This document shows, in pieces, positions 33,376 through 42,238 of a DNA stretch of 64,000 bases. Position 1 is the first letter of the stretch; each line of letters opens with the position of its first letter. The stretch covers positions 124,001-188,000 of the forward strand of contig CBDCFD010000007.1 of NCBI GenBank assembly GCA_965216155.1. The letters run 5' to 3'. The stretch comes from CATOSP01 sp965216155. Lineage in GTDB: Bacteria; Chloroflexota; Dehalococcoidia; Lucifugimonadales; UBA3495. The notes under the pieces are model-generated. The model saw only the letters and a list, made by a program, of their open reading frames with translations, searched no databases and was not told the DNA's origin. A program made the position numbers and the translations under genes.

Positions 33376-33900
33376 ATGCAATTCAACGTCGCGCAGTTGC
33401 TGAAGGAGCCCATGGGTTCAATCCGCAACTTCCGCGTGGAAGAGGGTCCCTCGGAAGGGTTGCCGGTTGTCAGTAGCGTTTCGGGCGATGTCCGGGTCCT
33501 GCGGACTCACCGGGGGGTCTTGGTGAAAGCCTACCTGGATATCCAGACGGCTCTAACATGCAGCCGCTGTGTGGGCGATTTCGACAGGATATCCACAGTT
33601 CGCATCGAAGAAGAGTTCCTTCCCGCGATCGACCTTCACACCGGGCGCAGAGTGGATATTTCAGATGAAGATGAGGAAGGACTGCGGATCGACGACGAGC
33701 ACCTGCTCGACCTGACTGAAGTGACCAGGCAGTACGCCATCTCCGACCAACCGATGAAGCCCTTGTGCAGTTCGGACTGCCTGGGGCTCTGCTTGGAGTG
33801 TGGAACGGACCTTAACCAGTCCGAATGCGGCTGTAACAGCATCCCAATCGACCCAAGGTGGGGAGCATTGGCCGGGCTACAGACCATAAAGGACGAATAA
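33376..33900 (+). CDS. yceD: YceD/DUF177 family protein
   Basis: 174 residues. Central block VLVKAYLDIQTALTCSRCVGDFDRISTVRIEEEFLPAI, then DEHLLDLTEVTRQYAISDQPMKPLCSSDCLGLCLECGTDLNQSECGC is the YceD signature with paired Cys. YceD is almost always encoded immediately before rpmF and is needed for 23S rRNA accumulation in studied bacteria and plants. The same arrangement is seen here (rpmF 100 bp downstream). It starts the housekeeping cluster behind the consensus promoter. Confidence 0.93.
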   Translation: MQFNVAQLLKEPMGSIRNFRVEEGPSEGLPVVSSVSGDVRVLRTHRGVLVKAYLDIQTALTCSRCVGDFDRISTVRIEEEFLPAIDLHTGRRVDISDEDEEGLRIDDEHLLDLTEVTRQYAISDQPMKPLCSSDCLGLCLECGTDLNQSECGCNSIPIDPRWGALAGLQTIKDE

Positions 33901-34001
33901 CCGGGCCGGACCATCGGCCTGCATTGAAAGAAAGACGAACGGAAAGAAGGACGAACGGGCCAGCCGGGGCGCAAACTCCGGCGGTCGAAGAAGAAGCTAC
34001 T

Positions 34002-34184
34002 ATGGGTGCAGTACCGAACAAGAAGCTTACAAGAGCGCGCAAGCGGCGGCGGCTGGCGTCACACAAGCTGAGGCCACTAAACCCGGCATTCTGCTCGCGT
34101 TGCCGAAGCGCCAAGATGCCGCATACGGCATGTCCTCAGTGTGGTTATTACCGGGGTATGCAAGTGGTTGGAGTAGAGGGGTAG
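34002..34184 (+). CDS. rpmF: Ribosomal protein bL32
   Basis: 60 residues from ATG 34002; upstream in-frame sequence lacks L32 similarity. GAVPNKKLTRARKRRRLASHKLRP is the basic N terminus (usual MAVPK.K.S..R...RR). CSRCRSAKMPHTACPQCGYYRG forms the C4 zinc ribbon with both CxxC pairs. A component of the large ribosomal subunit. In many bacteria rpmF is followed by plsX and fabH; here fabD comes next. Confidence 0.95.
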   Translation: MGAVPNKKLTRARKRRRLASHKLRPLNPAFCSRCRSAKMPHTACPQCGYYRGMQVVGVEG

Positions 34185-34351
34185 CGGAGGATAGCCCGAT
34201 AATGCCCAGGTCTCGTGCTCTGGAGGACCGTCCCGGAACGGGATGGCTTCCGATGGGTTCACGGTGCCCTCATTGTCGATAGATCAGGCCGATTGATTAT
34301 GGCTGACCTGCCCTCACAGAAACAAATCTCAATTTTGTTTGGGCGTATGAG

Positions 34352-35326
34352 ATGAATACAGTCACCGCAACAGAATCGCCTGCCAAGTGGGCCTACGTGT
34401 TTCCGGGGCAGGGTTCCCAGGCGGTAGGTATGGGCGAACAGCTATACCAGTCGTCACCGGCTGCCAGGGGGATTTTCCGGGAGGCAGACGAGAGCCTGGG
34501 TACACATCTCACAAAGCTGATGTTCCAAGGCCCCGCTAGTGACCTTCAGGATACCCTGAATTCTCAGCCGGCCATCATGACCGTAAGCATAGCCTGCTGG
34601 AAGGCATGGGAAGAATTTCTCGGCCGGCAAGCTCCCAAGCCTTCAGCGTTGGCCGGGCATAGCCTTGGCGAGTACACCTCCATGGTGGTGGCTGGAGTCG
34701 TCACCTTTGCCGAGGGCGTCCGCTTGGTGCGCGAACGGGGCCGGCTGATGCAGCAGGCCGCCATTGACCGGCCGGGCAGCATGGCCGCCATTATTGGGCT
34801 GGAAGAGCTTGCCCTGACTCAGATCTGTGCGGAGACCGGCGTCGAGTTGGCCAATATCAACTCGGACGACCAGATAGTGATTAGCGGTGACCGGATGGCT
34901 GTCGCCCAGGCCATGGACCTTGCGTCGGCACGGGGCGCCAGGAGGACCATCCCCTTGCCGGTCAGCGGCGCGTTTCATTCCTCGTTAATGGAACAAGCGC
35001 GGGAAGGACTATCCCAAGCCGTTGCCGCCCTCGAATTTAATGACCCTTCCACGCCGATTATCGCAAACTCCGACTGCGCCGCGTTGAAGAGCGGAGAACA
35101 GGTCAAAGAAGAACTGCTGAACGGCCTCTGCCAGTGCGTACGCTGGAAGCAGTCCGTCCGTAGCATGGTCGAGTCCGGTATCAACGAGTTCGTGGAGTTG
35201 GGACCTTCCAACGTCCTGTCGGGCCTGATCCGCAGGATCGACCGGGGCGTCCACGCCGTGGCGCTCTCAGACCCGGCGTCTATTGGAAAACAAGCCGGCG
35301 AGAATCCAACCGGGAGTGCGGCATAG
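34352..35326 (+). CDS. fabD: Malonyl-CoA:ACP transacylase
   Basis: 324 residues. AYVFPGQGSQAVGMGEQL is the N-terminal signature. ALAGHSLGEYTSMVVAGV holds the Ser nucleophile (GHSLGE), and VSGAFHSSLM the catalytic His. It transfers malonyl groups from CoA to ACP for fatty-acid synthesis. The gene lies between rpmF and nusB with acpP two genes on, so the cluster links lipid synthesis with ribosome and transcription functions. The downstream Ser/Gly-rich tail is short. Start at ATG 34352, with no strong ribosome-binding site visible. Confidence 0.96.
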   Translation: MNTVTATESPAKWAYVFPGQGSQAVGMGEQLYQSSPAARGIFREADESLGTHLTKLMFQGPASDLQDTLNSQPAIMTVSIACWKAWEEFLGRQAPKPSALAGHSLGEYTSMVVAGVVTFAEGVRLVRERGRLMQQAAIDRPGSMAAIIGLEELALTQICAETGVELANINSDDQIVISGDRMAVAQAMDLASARGARRTIPLPVSGAFHSSLMEQAREGLSQAVAALEFNDPSTPIIANSDCAALKSGEQVKEELLNGLCQCVRWKQSVRSMVESGINEFVELGPSNVLSGLIRRIDRGVHAVALSDPASIGKQAGENPTGSAA

Positions 35327-35356
35327 CTCCGGGGCTATGAGATCGGTGGGAAGCCT

Positions 35357-35800
35357 ATGCCCAGAGTAAGGTCTACGGACTTGCGACGCAGGGGAAGGGT
35401 GGCGGCCCTCCAGTGTTTGTTCGCCTCTGATTTCGGCGGCGTCGGCAGGGACTCCTCCCTGTCCTGGCTCGCCGAAGAAGACCGGCTGCCCGTGCGTGTG
35501 TTAGAATTTGCTGAGGAAATCCTGCAGGGTGTGACAGACCATCGTCTGGACTTGGACAATCTGATCCAGCGGTACGCCCCCACATGGCCGGTTTCCCAAA
35601 TGTCCCCGCTGGACCGCAACGCCCTGAGAATTGCATTATTCGAGTTGTTGCATAGCCCCGGTACCCCTCCAAAAACAGCAGTTAACGAGGCGGTCGATTT
35701 GGCCAAGGAGTTTGGCAGCGAGAGCTCCGCAAGGTTCGTCAATGGAGTCCTCGGCTCCGTCATGGCAGAGATGGAATCTGTCGGTTTGGCGTCGGTTTGA
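35357..35800 (+). CDS. nusB: Transcription antitermination factor NusB
   Basis: 147 residues. The all-helical NusB fold: RVRSTDLRRRGRVAALQCLFASDF, VLEFAEEILQGVTDHRLDLDNLIQRYAPTWPVSQMSPLDRNALRIALFELL, then TPPKTAVNEAVDLAKEFGSESSARFVNGVLGSV. The last block is highly conserved in NusB. It binds boxA RNA with NusE (S10) in rRNA antitermination. Located between fabD and acpP, with short spacing on both sides. Confidence 0.95.
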   Translation: MPRVRSTDLRRRGRVAALQCLFASDFGGVGRDSSLSWLAEEDRLPVRVLEFAEEILQGVTDHRLDLDNLIQRYAPTWPVSQMSPLDRNALRIALFELLHSPGTPPKTAVNEAVDLAKEFGSESSARFVNGVLGSVMAEMESVGLASV

Positions 35801-35828
35801 CACCATGAGTCTCAAGGGAGATGACCTA

Positions 35829-36089
35829 TTGGGCAGCGTATATGATCGCGTGAAGGTTATCGTGGTCGACAAGTTGGGAGTTGGCGAGGAAGAAGTCACC
35901 GAAAGTGCTTCTTTCGTCGAAAACCTCAACGCCGATTCTTTGGACCTGGTTGAATTGATCATGGCCATCGAGGAGGAGTTCTCCACGGATGACAACCCTG
36001 TGGAAATTTCCGACGATGAGGCGGGGAACATTCTCACCGTCAAAGATGCCGTCACGTACCTGAAATCCCACGGGATCGACGATAGCTAG
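35829..36089 (+). CDS. acpP: Acyl carrier protein
   Basis: About 86 residues from TTG 35829, preferred because AAGGGAG lies 9 nt upstream and the product then begins like a normal ACP (GSVYDRVKVIVVDKLGV). An ATG at 35805 is in frame but adds eight atypical residues. The phosphopantetheine site is in ENLNADSLDLVELIMAIEEEF (Ser in DSL). The acidic composition is typical. It carries acyl chains for fatty-acid synthesis and works with the FabD encoded two genes upstream. Confidence 0.94.
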   Translation: MGSVYDRVKVIVVDKLGVGEEEVTESASFVENLNADSLDLVELIMAIEEEFSTDDNPVEISDDEAGNILTVKDAVTYLKSHGIDDS

Positions 36090-36394
36090 ACACTGTGCGG
36101 CCTCTGCTTGGGTCATACCTGGCCGGGGTGTTTTCGCCTTCGGGCCTTTTCCTCATTTCCCGGCGTTCGGCGGACAACAGTTGTCCCGTTGCCGCATGAT
36201 CGGCCGTATTGTGTTGGGTCAGGTTCGGGTTGAACTTTTCTACGGCGCCGGTCTACTGACCGGTACCGTGCGATTCTGGCGGCCTTGGTCCTGGGCCAAA
36301 CCAGTTGCTAAATAGACGCCCACCTGGTGGCGGGGCCGTCAAGACGGCACCGCTTCCCCGGCTCTCCACTAATCCGGACAGGGAGAGGTGCTTG
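36090..36394. other. Intergenic region with small palindrome
   Basis: About 300 bp between acpP and the uracil-DNA glycosylase gene. CCGGTC-TACT-GACCGG at 36248-36263 is a perfect 6-bp stem with a 4-nt loop. No clear promoter or gene. GGGAGAGG at 36381-36388 is the ribosome-binding site of the next gene. Confidence 0.5.
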
Positions 36395-37027
36395 ATGGAA
36401 AGTTTGGAAGAGATTGCTGGCCTGGTCCGGAACTGCAACGATTGTCCCCTCGGTATGGGCCGTACCCACGCCGTGCCTGGTGAAGGGCCGGCAGACGCGG
36501 AGATCATGTTCATCGGCGAAGGCCCCGGGTTGCAGGAAGACCTCCAAGGGAGGCCCTTCGTGGGTCCCGCCGGCCAATTCCTGGACGGGTTGTTGGCCTC
36601 CATCGGAATGCGGCGGGAAGAGGTCTTCATCGCCAATATGATCAGATGCCGCCCGCCCCAGAACCGGGACCCGCAACCCACGGAGATGTCCGCCTGCGGC
36701 AAGTATCTGGACCGGCAGATAGAGCTTATCGATCCCAGGCTGATCGTTACCCTGGGCCGGTTCTCTCTGGGAAGATTCTTTCCCGGCGAGAGCATCACCA
36801 GGGCGCGAGGCAAGGCCCGCCAGAAAGACGGACGGTACATCTATCCGGTGATGCACCCTGCGGCAGGGCTCCGCCGCCAGGAGTTGCGGGCTTCGATCAT
36901 TCAGGACTTCAAAGCGATACCCGATATCCTGGACCAAGCCTACCGCGCCCCGGTCAACTCCGGCCCGGTAGAAGAACTCCAGGAAGAGACCCAGGAACCA
37001 CCCACCCAGCAGCTAAACCTCTTCTGA
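36395..37027 (+). CDS. Type 4 uracil-DNA glycosylase
   Basis: 210 residues from ATG 36395 (GGGAGAGG upstream). VRNCNDCPLGMGRTHAVPGEGPADAEIMFIGEGPG has the first cysteine pair of a [4Fe-4S] cluster and the GEGPG motif. GRPFVGPAGQFLDGLLASIGM and ANMIRCRPPQNRDPQPTEMSACGKYL (further Cys) follow, and VMHPAAGLRR is the second active-site motif. This is the Fe-S family 4 UDG, common in thermophiles and many other bacteria. It removes uracil from DNA in base-excision repair. It lies 16 bp before RNase J, so co-transcription is likely. Confidence 0.94.
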   Translation: MESLEEIAGLVRNCNDCPLGMGRTHAVPGEGPADAEIMFIGEGPGLQEDLQGRPFVGPAGQFLDGLLASIGMRREEVFIANMIRCRPPQNRDPQPTEMSACGKYLDRQIELIDPRLIVTLGRFSLGRFFPGESITRARGKARQKDGRYIYPVMHPAAGLRRQELRASIIQDFKAIPDILDQAYRAPVNSGPVEELQEETQEPPTQQLNLF

Positions 37028-37043
37028 TAGGAGTTTCGTCAGG

Positions 37044-38702
37044 TTGAATCCACCTTTACGAGTCATTCCCCTGGGAGGTCTGGGGGAAATTGGCAAGAAC
37101 ATGCTCGCCCTGGAGTGCGGTGAAGACATCATCGTAGTCGACTGCGGTGTCCAGTTCCCCGACGAGGACATGCTGGGCGTCGACCTAATCATTCCCGACA
37201 TCACGTACCTCATGGAACGCGCCGACCGGGTTCGGGCCATCCTCATAACCCACGGTCACGAAGACCATATCGGCGCTCTACCCTTCATACTCCAGCGTCT
37301 GGACGTGCCGGTTTATGCGCCTCGCCTGGCCCACGGACTCATCTCGGTGAAGCTGAAAGAGCGGCGCGCCACCCGGGAGGCCACTGTCGAGGCAATCGAG
37401 CCTGGCGTTGACTACCAATTTGGCGAGAACCTGGTGGCTAACTGGTTTCGGGTCTGTCACAGCATTCCCGACGCCATGGGCATCGCCATCAAGACACCCC
37501 TGGGAACGGTCATCCACACCGGGGACTTCAAGATAGACCACACGCCTGTGGATGGGCGCACCTTCGACCTGGCTACGCTGGCGGCGTACGGGAATGAAGG
37601 CGTGCTTCTGCTGCTCTCCGACTCCACCTACGCCGAGATGCCCGGGTACACTCCATCGGAGAGGTTGGTGGGGGAGTCCCTGGACAGGGCGATCCGGGAG
37701 GCGCCGGGGCGGGTGATGGTCGCTACCTTCGCATCCCTGATATCCCGGGTTCAACAGGTAGTCGACGCCGCCGAAAGATCGGGCCGTAAGGTGGGCATCG
37801 TGGGCCGCAGCATGGTCGACAACGTTCACGTGGCGGCGGAGATGGGCTATCTGACGCTCCCGCCCGGCATTCTCCTTTCCCTGGGCGAGATCCGCCGCTT
37901 GCCCCCGGAACAGATCGTATTGCTCACTACCGGCAGCCAGGGTGAGCCCACTTCAGCCCTGGTCCGCATCGCCAACCGCGACCACCGGGACGTTAGGGTC
38001 ATGCCCGGAGACACAGTGATAATCTCGGCCACCCCGATCCCCGGCAACGAACTTCCCGTCAGCCGCACTATCGACAACCTGTTGCGTCAAGAGGCTACCG
38101 TGCTCTATGGCCGGACCACTACCGTCCATGTCCACGGTCACGCCAGCCAGGAAGAGTTGAAGATGGTGCTCAACCTGGTCCGCCCTCGCTACTTTGTGCC
38201 CGTCCACGGGGAATACCGCCATCTGATGGCCCACGCTCAGTTGGCCTGGGATCTGGGTGTGGCGGAATCGGGCATCTTTGTGCTCGAAGACGGCGACGTG
38301 CTGGAGATTTCCGAGTTCGGCGGCGAGGTGGCCGAGAAAATATCCGCCGGTCCGATCTACATCGACGGTCCCAGCACCAGGGACCACCGCAGCCAAGTCC
38401 TAAGCCAGAGGAAAGACCTTTCTAAGGACGGCGTGGTAGTCCTCGTCCTGTCCACCGACCGCGAGACCGGTCAACCCGTCGGCGATCTCAAAACTGTGGC
38501 CACCGGGTTCATGGAGGCCTCCGAGACCAAATCCCTGTTCAAAGACCTGGGGGTAAAGGTCGCCGAATCGCTGAACGGGGAGCAAGACCTGAGCGGTCAG
38601 CCAGACAAGCTAAGGTCTAAAGTCCGTGAAACTGCCCGCGAGTTCATATTTGTCGAAACCCGGCGCCGTCCTATAATTATCCCTGTTGTGTTGGAAGTGT
38701 GA
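37044..38702 (+). CDS. rnj: Ribonuclease J
   Basis: 552 residues from TTG 37044, with TAGGAG 10 nt upstream. A beta-lactamase-fold/beta-CASP nuclease: GGLGEIGKNMLALE, THGHEDHIGALPFIL (metal-binding HxHxDH), HTGDFKIDHTPVDG, LLLSDSTYAEMPGYTPSE and FVPVHGEYRHLMAHAQLA. Motif HGHASQEELK is the beta-CASP-type His motif, followed by a C-terminal domain. RNase J acts in 5'-to-3' and endonucleolytic RNA decay and maturation. Located between the glycosylase gene and ftsK. Confidence 0.96.
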   Translation: MNPPLRVIPLGGLGEIGKNMLALECGEDIIVVDCGVQFPDEDMLGVDLIIPDITYLMERADRVRAILITHGHEDHIGALPFILQRLDVPVYAPRLAHGLISVKLKERRATREATVEAIEPGVDYQFGENLVANWFRVCHSIPDAMGIAIKTPLGTVIHTGDFKIDHTPVDGRTFDLATLAAYGNEGVLLLLSDSTYAEMPGYTPSERLVGESLDRAIREAPGRVMVATFASLISRVQQVVDAAERSGRKVGIVGRSMVDNVHVAAEMGYLTLPPGILLSLGEIRRLPPEQIVLLTTGSQGEPTSALVRIANRDHRDVRVMPGDTVIISATPIPGNELPVSRTIDNLLRQEATVLYGRTTTVHVHGHASQEELKMVLNLVRPRYFVPVHGEYRHLMAHAQLAWDLGVAESGIFVLEDGDVLEISEFGGEVAEKISAGPIYIDGPSTRDHRSQVLSQRKDLSKDGVVVLVLSTDRETGQPVGDLKTVATGFMEASETKSLFKDLGVKVAESLNGEQDLSGQPDKLRSKVRETAREFIFVETRRRPIIIPVVLEV

Positions 38703-38755
38703 GGTGATTCTCCCCGGCGGTCATCATTTGTTTGACCTCCGGCAACGGGGGTCCG

Positions 38756-41041
38756 ATGGCCCGGAAAGCAACCCGCAGCAAGAGCAAGGCAACCCCATCC
38801 ACAAAGACTGGTCTCCTTTCAAGAGCATTGGCCACGCTTGACGGTCTCGTCATATTTGCCGTGCTCGCGGGCCTCGCCTGCCTTTTCGGATTTGTTCCAG
38901 CCGCCAGGACATACGCGGTTGAATCCCTGGGCTTTGGCCTTATCCCTGTATCCCTATGGCTGCTGGCAGTCGTCGTTTGCCTCCGGTATCGGCCCCGTTC
39001 GGTCACAACTCGCTGGAGGGTCTGGGTGGGCGCCGCCGTGCTAACTGCCGTGTCCGTGGGCGCCCTCTCCCTTTTTCAAGCCCGCGACGGCGCTTTGTTC
39101 TACGCCAGCCTGGGCGGGCGCTGGGGCCAGGTATTGGGCGGCCAGCCGTTGTTGCTTGCCGCCGCCAAGCTCGGAATAGTCTGCATCCTTCTCCCGCCCA
39201 TTCTCTACCCTCGAAGGATCGGCTCAGCCTATCTGATGTTCTTTAGAAGCCTGGGAGTGGGCCTCCGGTCCGCTGCCGATTATGGCTACAGAGGGGCCTC
39301 CTACGCTGCAACCAAGTCATGGCGGTTGCTGTGTCTGTCCGGCAGCGGGTGTGCCAGCGCTTTCCGCCCTGCTCGCGTGCTAGCCGCCGGGTTGCTCGGC
39401 CAAACATCCGGGAGGAGGTCCTCCGGCATCGCCGAGAGTGAAGACCGGTCACCCGACATAGATCCCGGCCAAACCGTTACCGACTTTTGGGCACTGGCGG
39501 AAGCCGGCGACATCCCCATCGGAGACATTGACGAAGACCCCAACGAACACACTGCGGATGAGACTCCGGAAGACACTGCGGATGAGACTCCGGTAAAGGC
39601 CGAAAGAGCCGAAATCAGAGCGGTCAAAGTGGCCGAGTCCAAGTGGTCTCTCCCGTCCATAGATTGCCTATCCCCTCCAGTGGCCCACGAACAAGCCAAG
39701 GGGCCCTTGGAGCAGATGGCCCGCCACGTCGAGGCATCCCTGGCGGAGCACGGCGTGTTCGTGGAAGTAAAGGACATCAAGTCGGGCCCCAGGATCGTCC
39801 AATTTGGGCTCGTCCCCGGATGGGTGGGCCGAAGAGGTGACGCCGACAAGGAACAGTCGGCGAAATCCAGGCCCGAAAACCGGGTGAAGGTCCAGAGCAT
39901 CCTCTCCCGCGAGAAGGACCTGGCCCTGGCTCTGAAGACTCCCTACCTGCGTATCGAAGCTCCGGTGCCCGGAGAGGCGTTGGTGGGGCTGGAGGTCCCG
40001 GCCCCCTCTCCCAGCAAGGTCCATCTGCGGGAAGTGATGGAAAGCCCAGCATTCACCAAGATCAGCGCGAAGGGAGGTCTACCCGTTGCCTTGGGTCAAG
40101 ACACCGGGGGCAACTCCGTGTCGATGGACCTGGCATCCACGCCCCATCTGCTGATCGCCGGTTCAACCGGCAGCGGCAAGAGCGTCTGTATCAATTCCAT
40201 CGTGGCATCCCTGCTCCTGACGAAGCCCCCCGACCAGCTTCGGATGTTGATGGTTGATCCTAAGAGAGTGGAACTGACTCCGTTCAATAAGATTCCTCAT
40301 CTGATTGCGCCGGTCATAGTCGACGTTGACGAAGTGAATCCGGCGCTGCGCGCAGTGCTGAGGGAGATGTACAGGCGTTACAAGCAGATGGAGGATATCG
40401 GCACGCGCAATCTCGACGGGTACAACAGCAAGGCTGCGGACCCGATGCCCTATCTGGTGGTGATCGTGGACGAGCTAGCGGATCTGATGATCTCCGGTGG
40501 TTTCGACGTGGAACAGAGTCTGGTCCGGTTGGCCCAGTTGGGTAGGGCCGCCGGCATTCACCTGGTGCTCGCCACTCAGCGCCCTTCAGTTCAGGTAGTG
40601 ACCGGGCTGCTCAAGGCCAATATCCCGGCTCGTGTGGCCTTTGCCGTCGCCTCGCAGGTGGACTCCCGTGTCATCCTGGACGTAGTTGGCGCGGAAAAGC
40701 TTCTCGGCAAGGGCGACGGCCTGTTGCTGAACTCCGATTCACCCAAACCCCGCAGAGTCCAGGGAACGCTGGTCTACGACGACGAGATCGACGAGATAGT
40801 CAAGTTCTGGCGCGAGCAGATAGGTCCCCCTCTCCCGGAGATTCCGATGGAAGAGAGCGAAGACGACGAAAGCGAAGACGACGACCTGGACGAGCGGATG
40901 ATGGAGCAAGCCAGGGACGTGGCCCTCCGCAACCCGCACGTGTCCTCCTCATACATGGCCCGCAAGTTCAAGGTGGGCGAACAACGCGCTGCCCTAATTA
41001 TGGAAGCGCTGGAAGAAGAGGGCCTGGTCATCCCGCGGTAA
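38756..41041 (+). CDS. ftsK: FtsK/SpoIIIE DNA translocase
   Basis: 761 residues from ATG 38756. The N terminus has about four hydrophobic segments (LVIFAVLAGLACLFGFV, FGLIPVSLWLLAVVVCL and so on). An acidic linker (DEDPNEHTADETPEDTADETPV, with an internal duplication) leads to the motor: LLIAGSTGSGKSVCINSIVASLL (Walker A), VDELADLMI (Walker B), LATQRPSVQVVTGLLKANIPARVAF and LGKGDGLLLNSDSPKPRRVQG. The C-terminal gamma winged-helix (HVSSSYMARKFKVGEQRAALIMEALEEEGLV) recognises chromosome polarity sequences. It pumps DNA at division. The linker is shorter than in E. coli FtsK. Confidence 0.97.
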   Translation: MARKATRSKSKATPSTKTGLLSRALATLDGLVIFAVLAGLACLFGFVPAARTYAVESLGFGLIPVSLWLLAVVVCLRYRPRSVTTRWRVWVGAAVLTAVSVGALSLFQARDGALFYASLGGRWGQVLGGQPLLLAAAKLGIVCILLPPILYPRRIGSAYLMFFRSLGVGLRSAADYGYRGASYAATKSWRLLCLSGSGCASAFRPARVLAAGLLGQTSGRRSSGIAESEDRSPDIDPGQTVTDFWALAEAGDIPIGDIDEDPNEHTADETPEDTADETPVKAERAEIRAVKVAESKWSLPSIDCLSPPVAHEQAKGPLEQMARHVEASLAEHGVFVEVKDIKSGPRIVQFGLVPGWVGRRGDADKEQSAKSRPENRVKVQSILSREKDLALALKTPYLRIEAPVPGEALVGLEVPAPSPSKVHLREVMESPAFTKISAKGGLPVALGQDTGGNSVSMDLASTPHLLIAGSTGSGKSVCINSIVASLLLTKPPDQLRMLMVDPKRVELTPFNKIPHLIAPVIVDVDEVNPALRAVLREMYRRYKQMEDIGTRNLDGYNSKAADPMPYLVVIVDELADLMISGGFDVEQSLVRLAQLGRAAGIHLVLATQRPSVQVVTGLLKANIPARVAFAVASQVDSRVILDVVGAEKLLGKGDGLLLNSDSPKPRRVQGTLVYDDEIDEIVKFWREQIGPPLPEIPMEESEDDESEDDDLDERMMEQARDVALRNPHVSSSYMARKFKVGEQRAALIMEALEEEGLVIPR

Positions 41042-41475
41042 TAGCGCGAGATATTCCGCCTACCGCAATGCCGGTGATGTATAGGTCTCCTATGGGAGAC
41101 GGTCAGGGTGAGGGCCGTCCTTCCCCTCCAACCCGTCATCCCGGCCCCCGTATCCAGTACGGGGCAGGCTTCGGACCGGAATCCGGATATGTCCCCGTCG
41201 GAAATATTCTCACCAGCGCATTCCTTGACCTCGGCATCCCTGGGTTCCGGCTTTCGGTGGAACGACCGGTTGGGTAATGCTTCACATCCCCGGATGCAGC
41301 CGCCCCCTTCCCGTGCGGGCTGGGACTTTGTTATCATGGCGTATGCTTGAAGCCCGGTCCTCCCACGTCCGTCCTCAGACCTCGCTGTCTGGTTTGCTTC
41401 GTCTGGTCAGTCTCGGAAGGCGCGGAGTCCGATGCTCCTTCTAAGTACGCAATTCACCTTATTGGCGCCAGGCCT
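41042..41475. other. Intergenic region holding dispersed repeat copy B
   Basis: About 430 bp between ftsK and the PHP gene. It is largely filled by repeat copy B (41132-41270). A TTG-initiated extension of the PHP reading frame begins at 41347 but lacks family sequence. No other gene seen. Confidence 0.6.
41132..41270 (-). repeat. Dispersed repeat, copy B (reverse orientation)
   Basis: In reverse complement it starts GTCGTTCCACCGAAAGCCGG, continues AACCCAGGGATGCCGAGGTC and ends with GCCCCGTACTGGATACGGGG, then GCCGGGATGACGG. It matches the beginning and end blocks of copies A and C, with a variable middle. Confidence 0.8.
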
Positions 41476-42144
41476 TTGCTGATCGACCTGCACACGCACA
41501 CCTACCCCAGTTCCGATGATAGCTTCGTTGGAATTGATGACCTAATAGAACGGGCCAAGGGCCTCGGACTAGACGGGATGTGCCTCACCGACCACGACTT
41601 CTTTTGGTCAATGGACAGGGTCCGGGAGCTATCCAACAAGCACGATTTTCTGCTCGTACCCGGTTCGGAGATCAACACCGATACAGGCCATGTGTTAGTC
41701 TTCGGCTTGGACCGGTACATATTCGGGTTGCACAAGCCCGACTTTCTCTGGAATGAGATAACCCGCCACGGAGGCGCAGCCATAGCGGCCCACCCTTACC
41801 GCCGGCGTTTTCTGGAAGATCCGGGGCGGGACCTCGTCATTCGGGCGGAGATGTTGGAGCGGGCAAGCCAGGACCCGTTCTTCCAGTGTTGCGCTGCCAT
41901 CGAGGGCATCAACGGACGGGGCACCGATATTCAGAACAGCTTCTCCCAAGACTTGAGCGAGATGCTGGGCATCCAAATGACAGGCGGCAGCGACGCCCAT
42001 AGAGCGGAACAAATGGGTACAGCCGCCACCAGATTCGAGCGGAATATATCAGGCCTTGAGGACTTGGTCCGGGAGCTAACGGCGGGAAGGTTCCACGCCG
42101 AACAGATTCGCAGTTCAACTCCGGCCGTTGGCGGCGGCGCGTGA
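41476..42144 (+). CDS. PHP-domain metal-dependent phosphoesterase
   Basis: About 222 residues if it starts at TTG 41476, which places the PHP motif at the N terminus as usual; the frame is open back to 41347. LIDLHTHTYPSSDD (metal-binding HxH), CLTDHDFFWSMD, VPGSEINT, GAAIAAHPYRR and MTGGSDAHRAEQMGTAAT supply the conserved His/Asp/Glu ligands. PHP proteins hydrolyse phosphoesters; small stand-alone members include nucleotidases and histidinol-phosphatase-like enzymes. No Shine-Dalgarno sequence is evident, so the start is uncertain. Neighbours give no clue to substrate. Confidence 0.85.
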   Translation: MLIDLHTHTYPSSDDSFVGIDDLIERAKGLGLDGMCLTDHDFFWSMDRVRELSNKHDFLLVPGSEINTDTGHVLVFGLDRYIFGLHKPDFLWNEITRHGGAAIAAHPYRRRFLEDPGRDLVIRAEMLERASQDPFFQCCAAIEGINGRGTDIQNSFSQDLSEMLGIQMTGGSDAHRAEQMGTAATRFERNISGLEDLVRELTAGRFHAEQIRSSTPAVGGGA

Positions 42145-42238
42145 GCCGGCCTAGCTCCAAGTCATCCCAAGGACCGCGCAACCAATATCCCAGCCGGCGC
42201 CGGATATTCGCCTGTGTCGACAACCGGGAGAGGCAATC

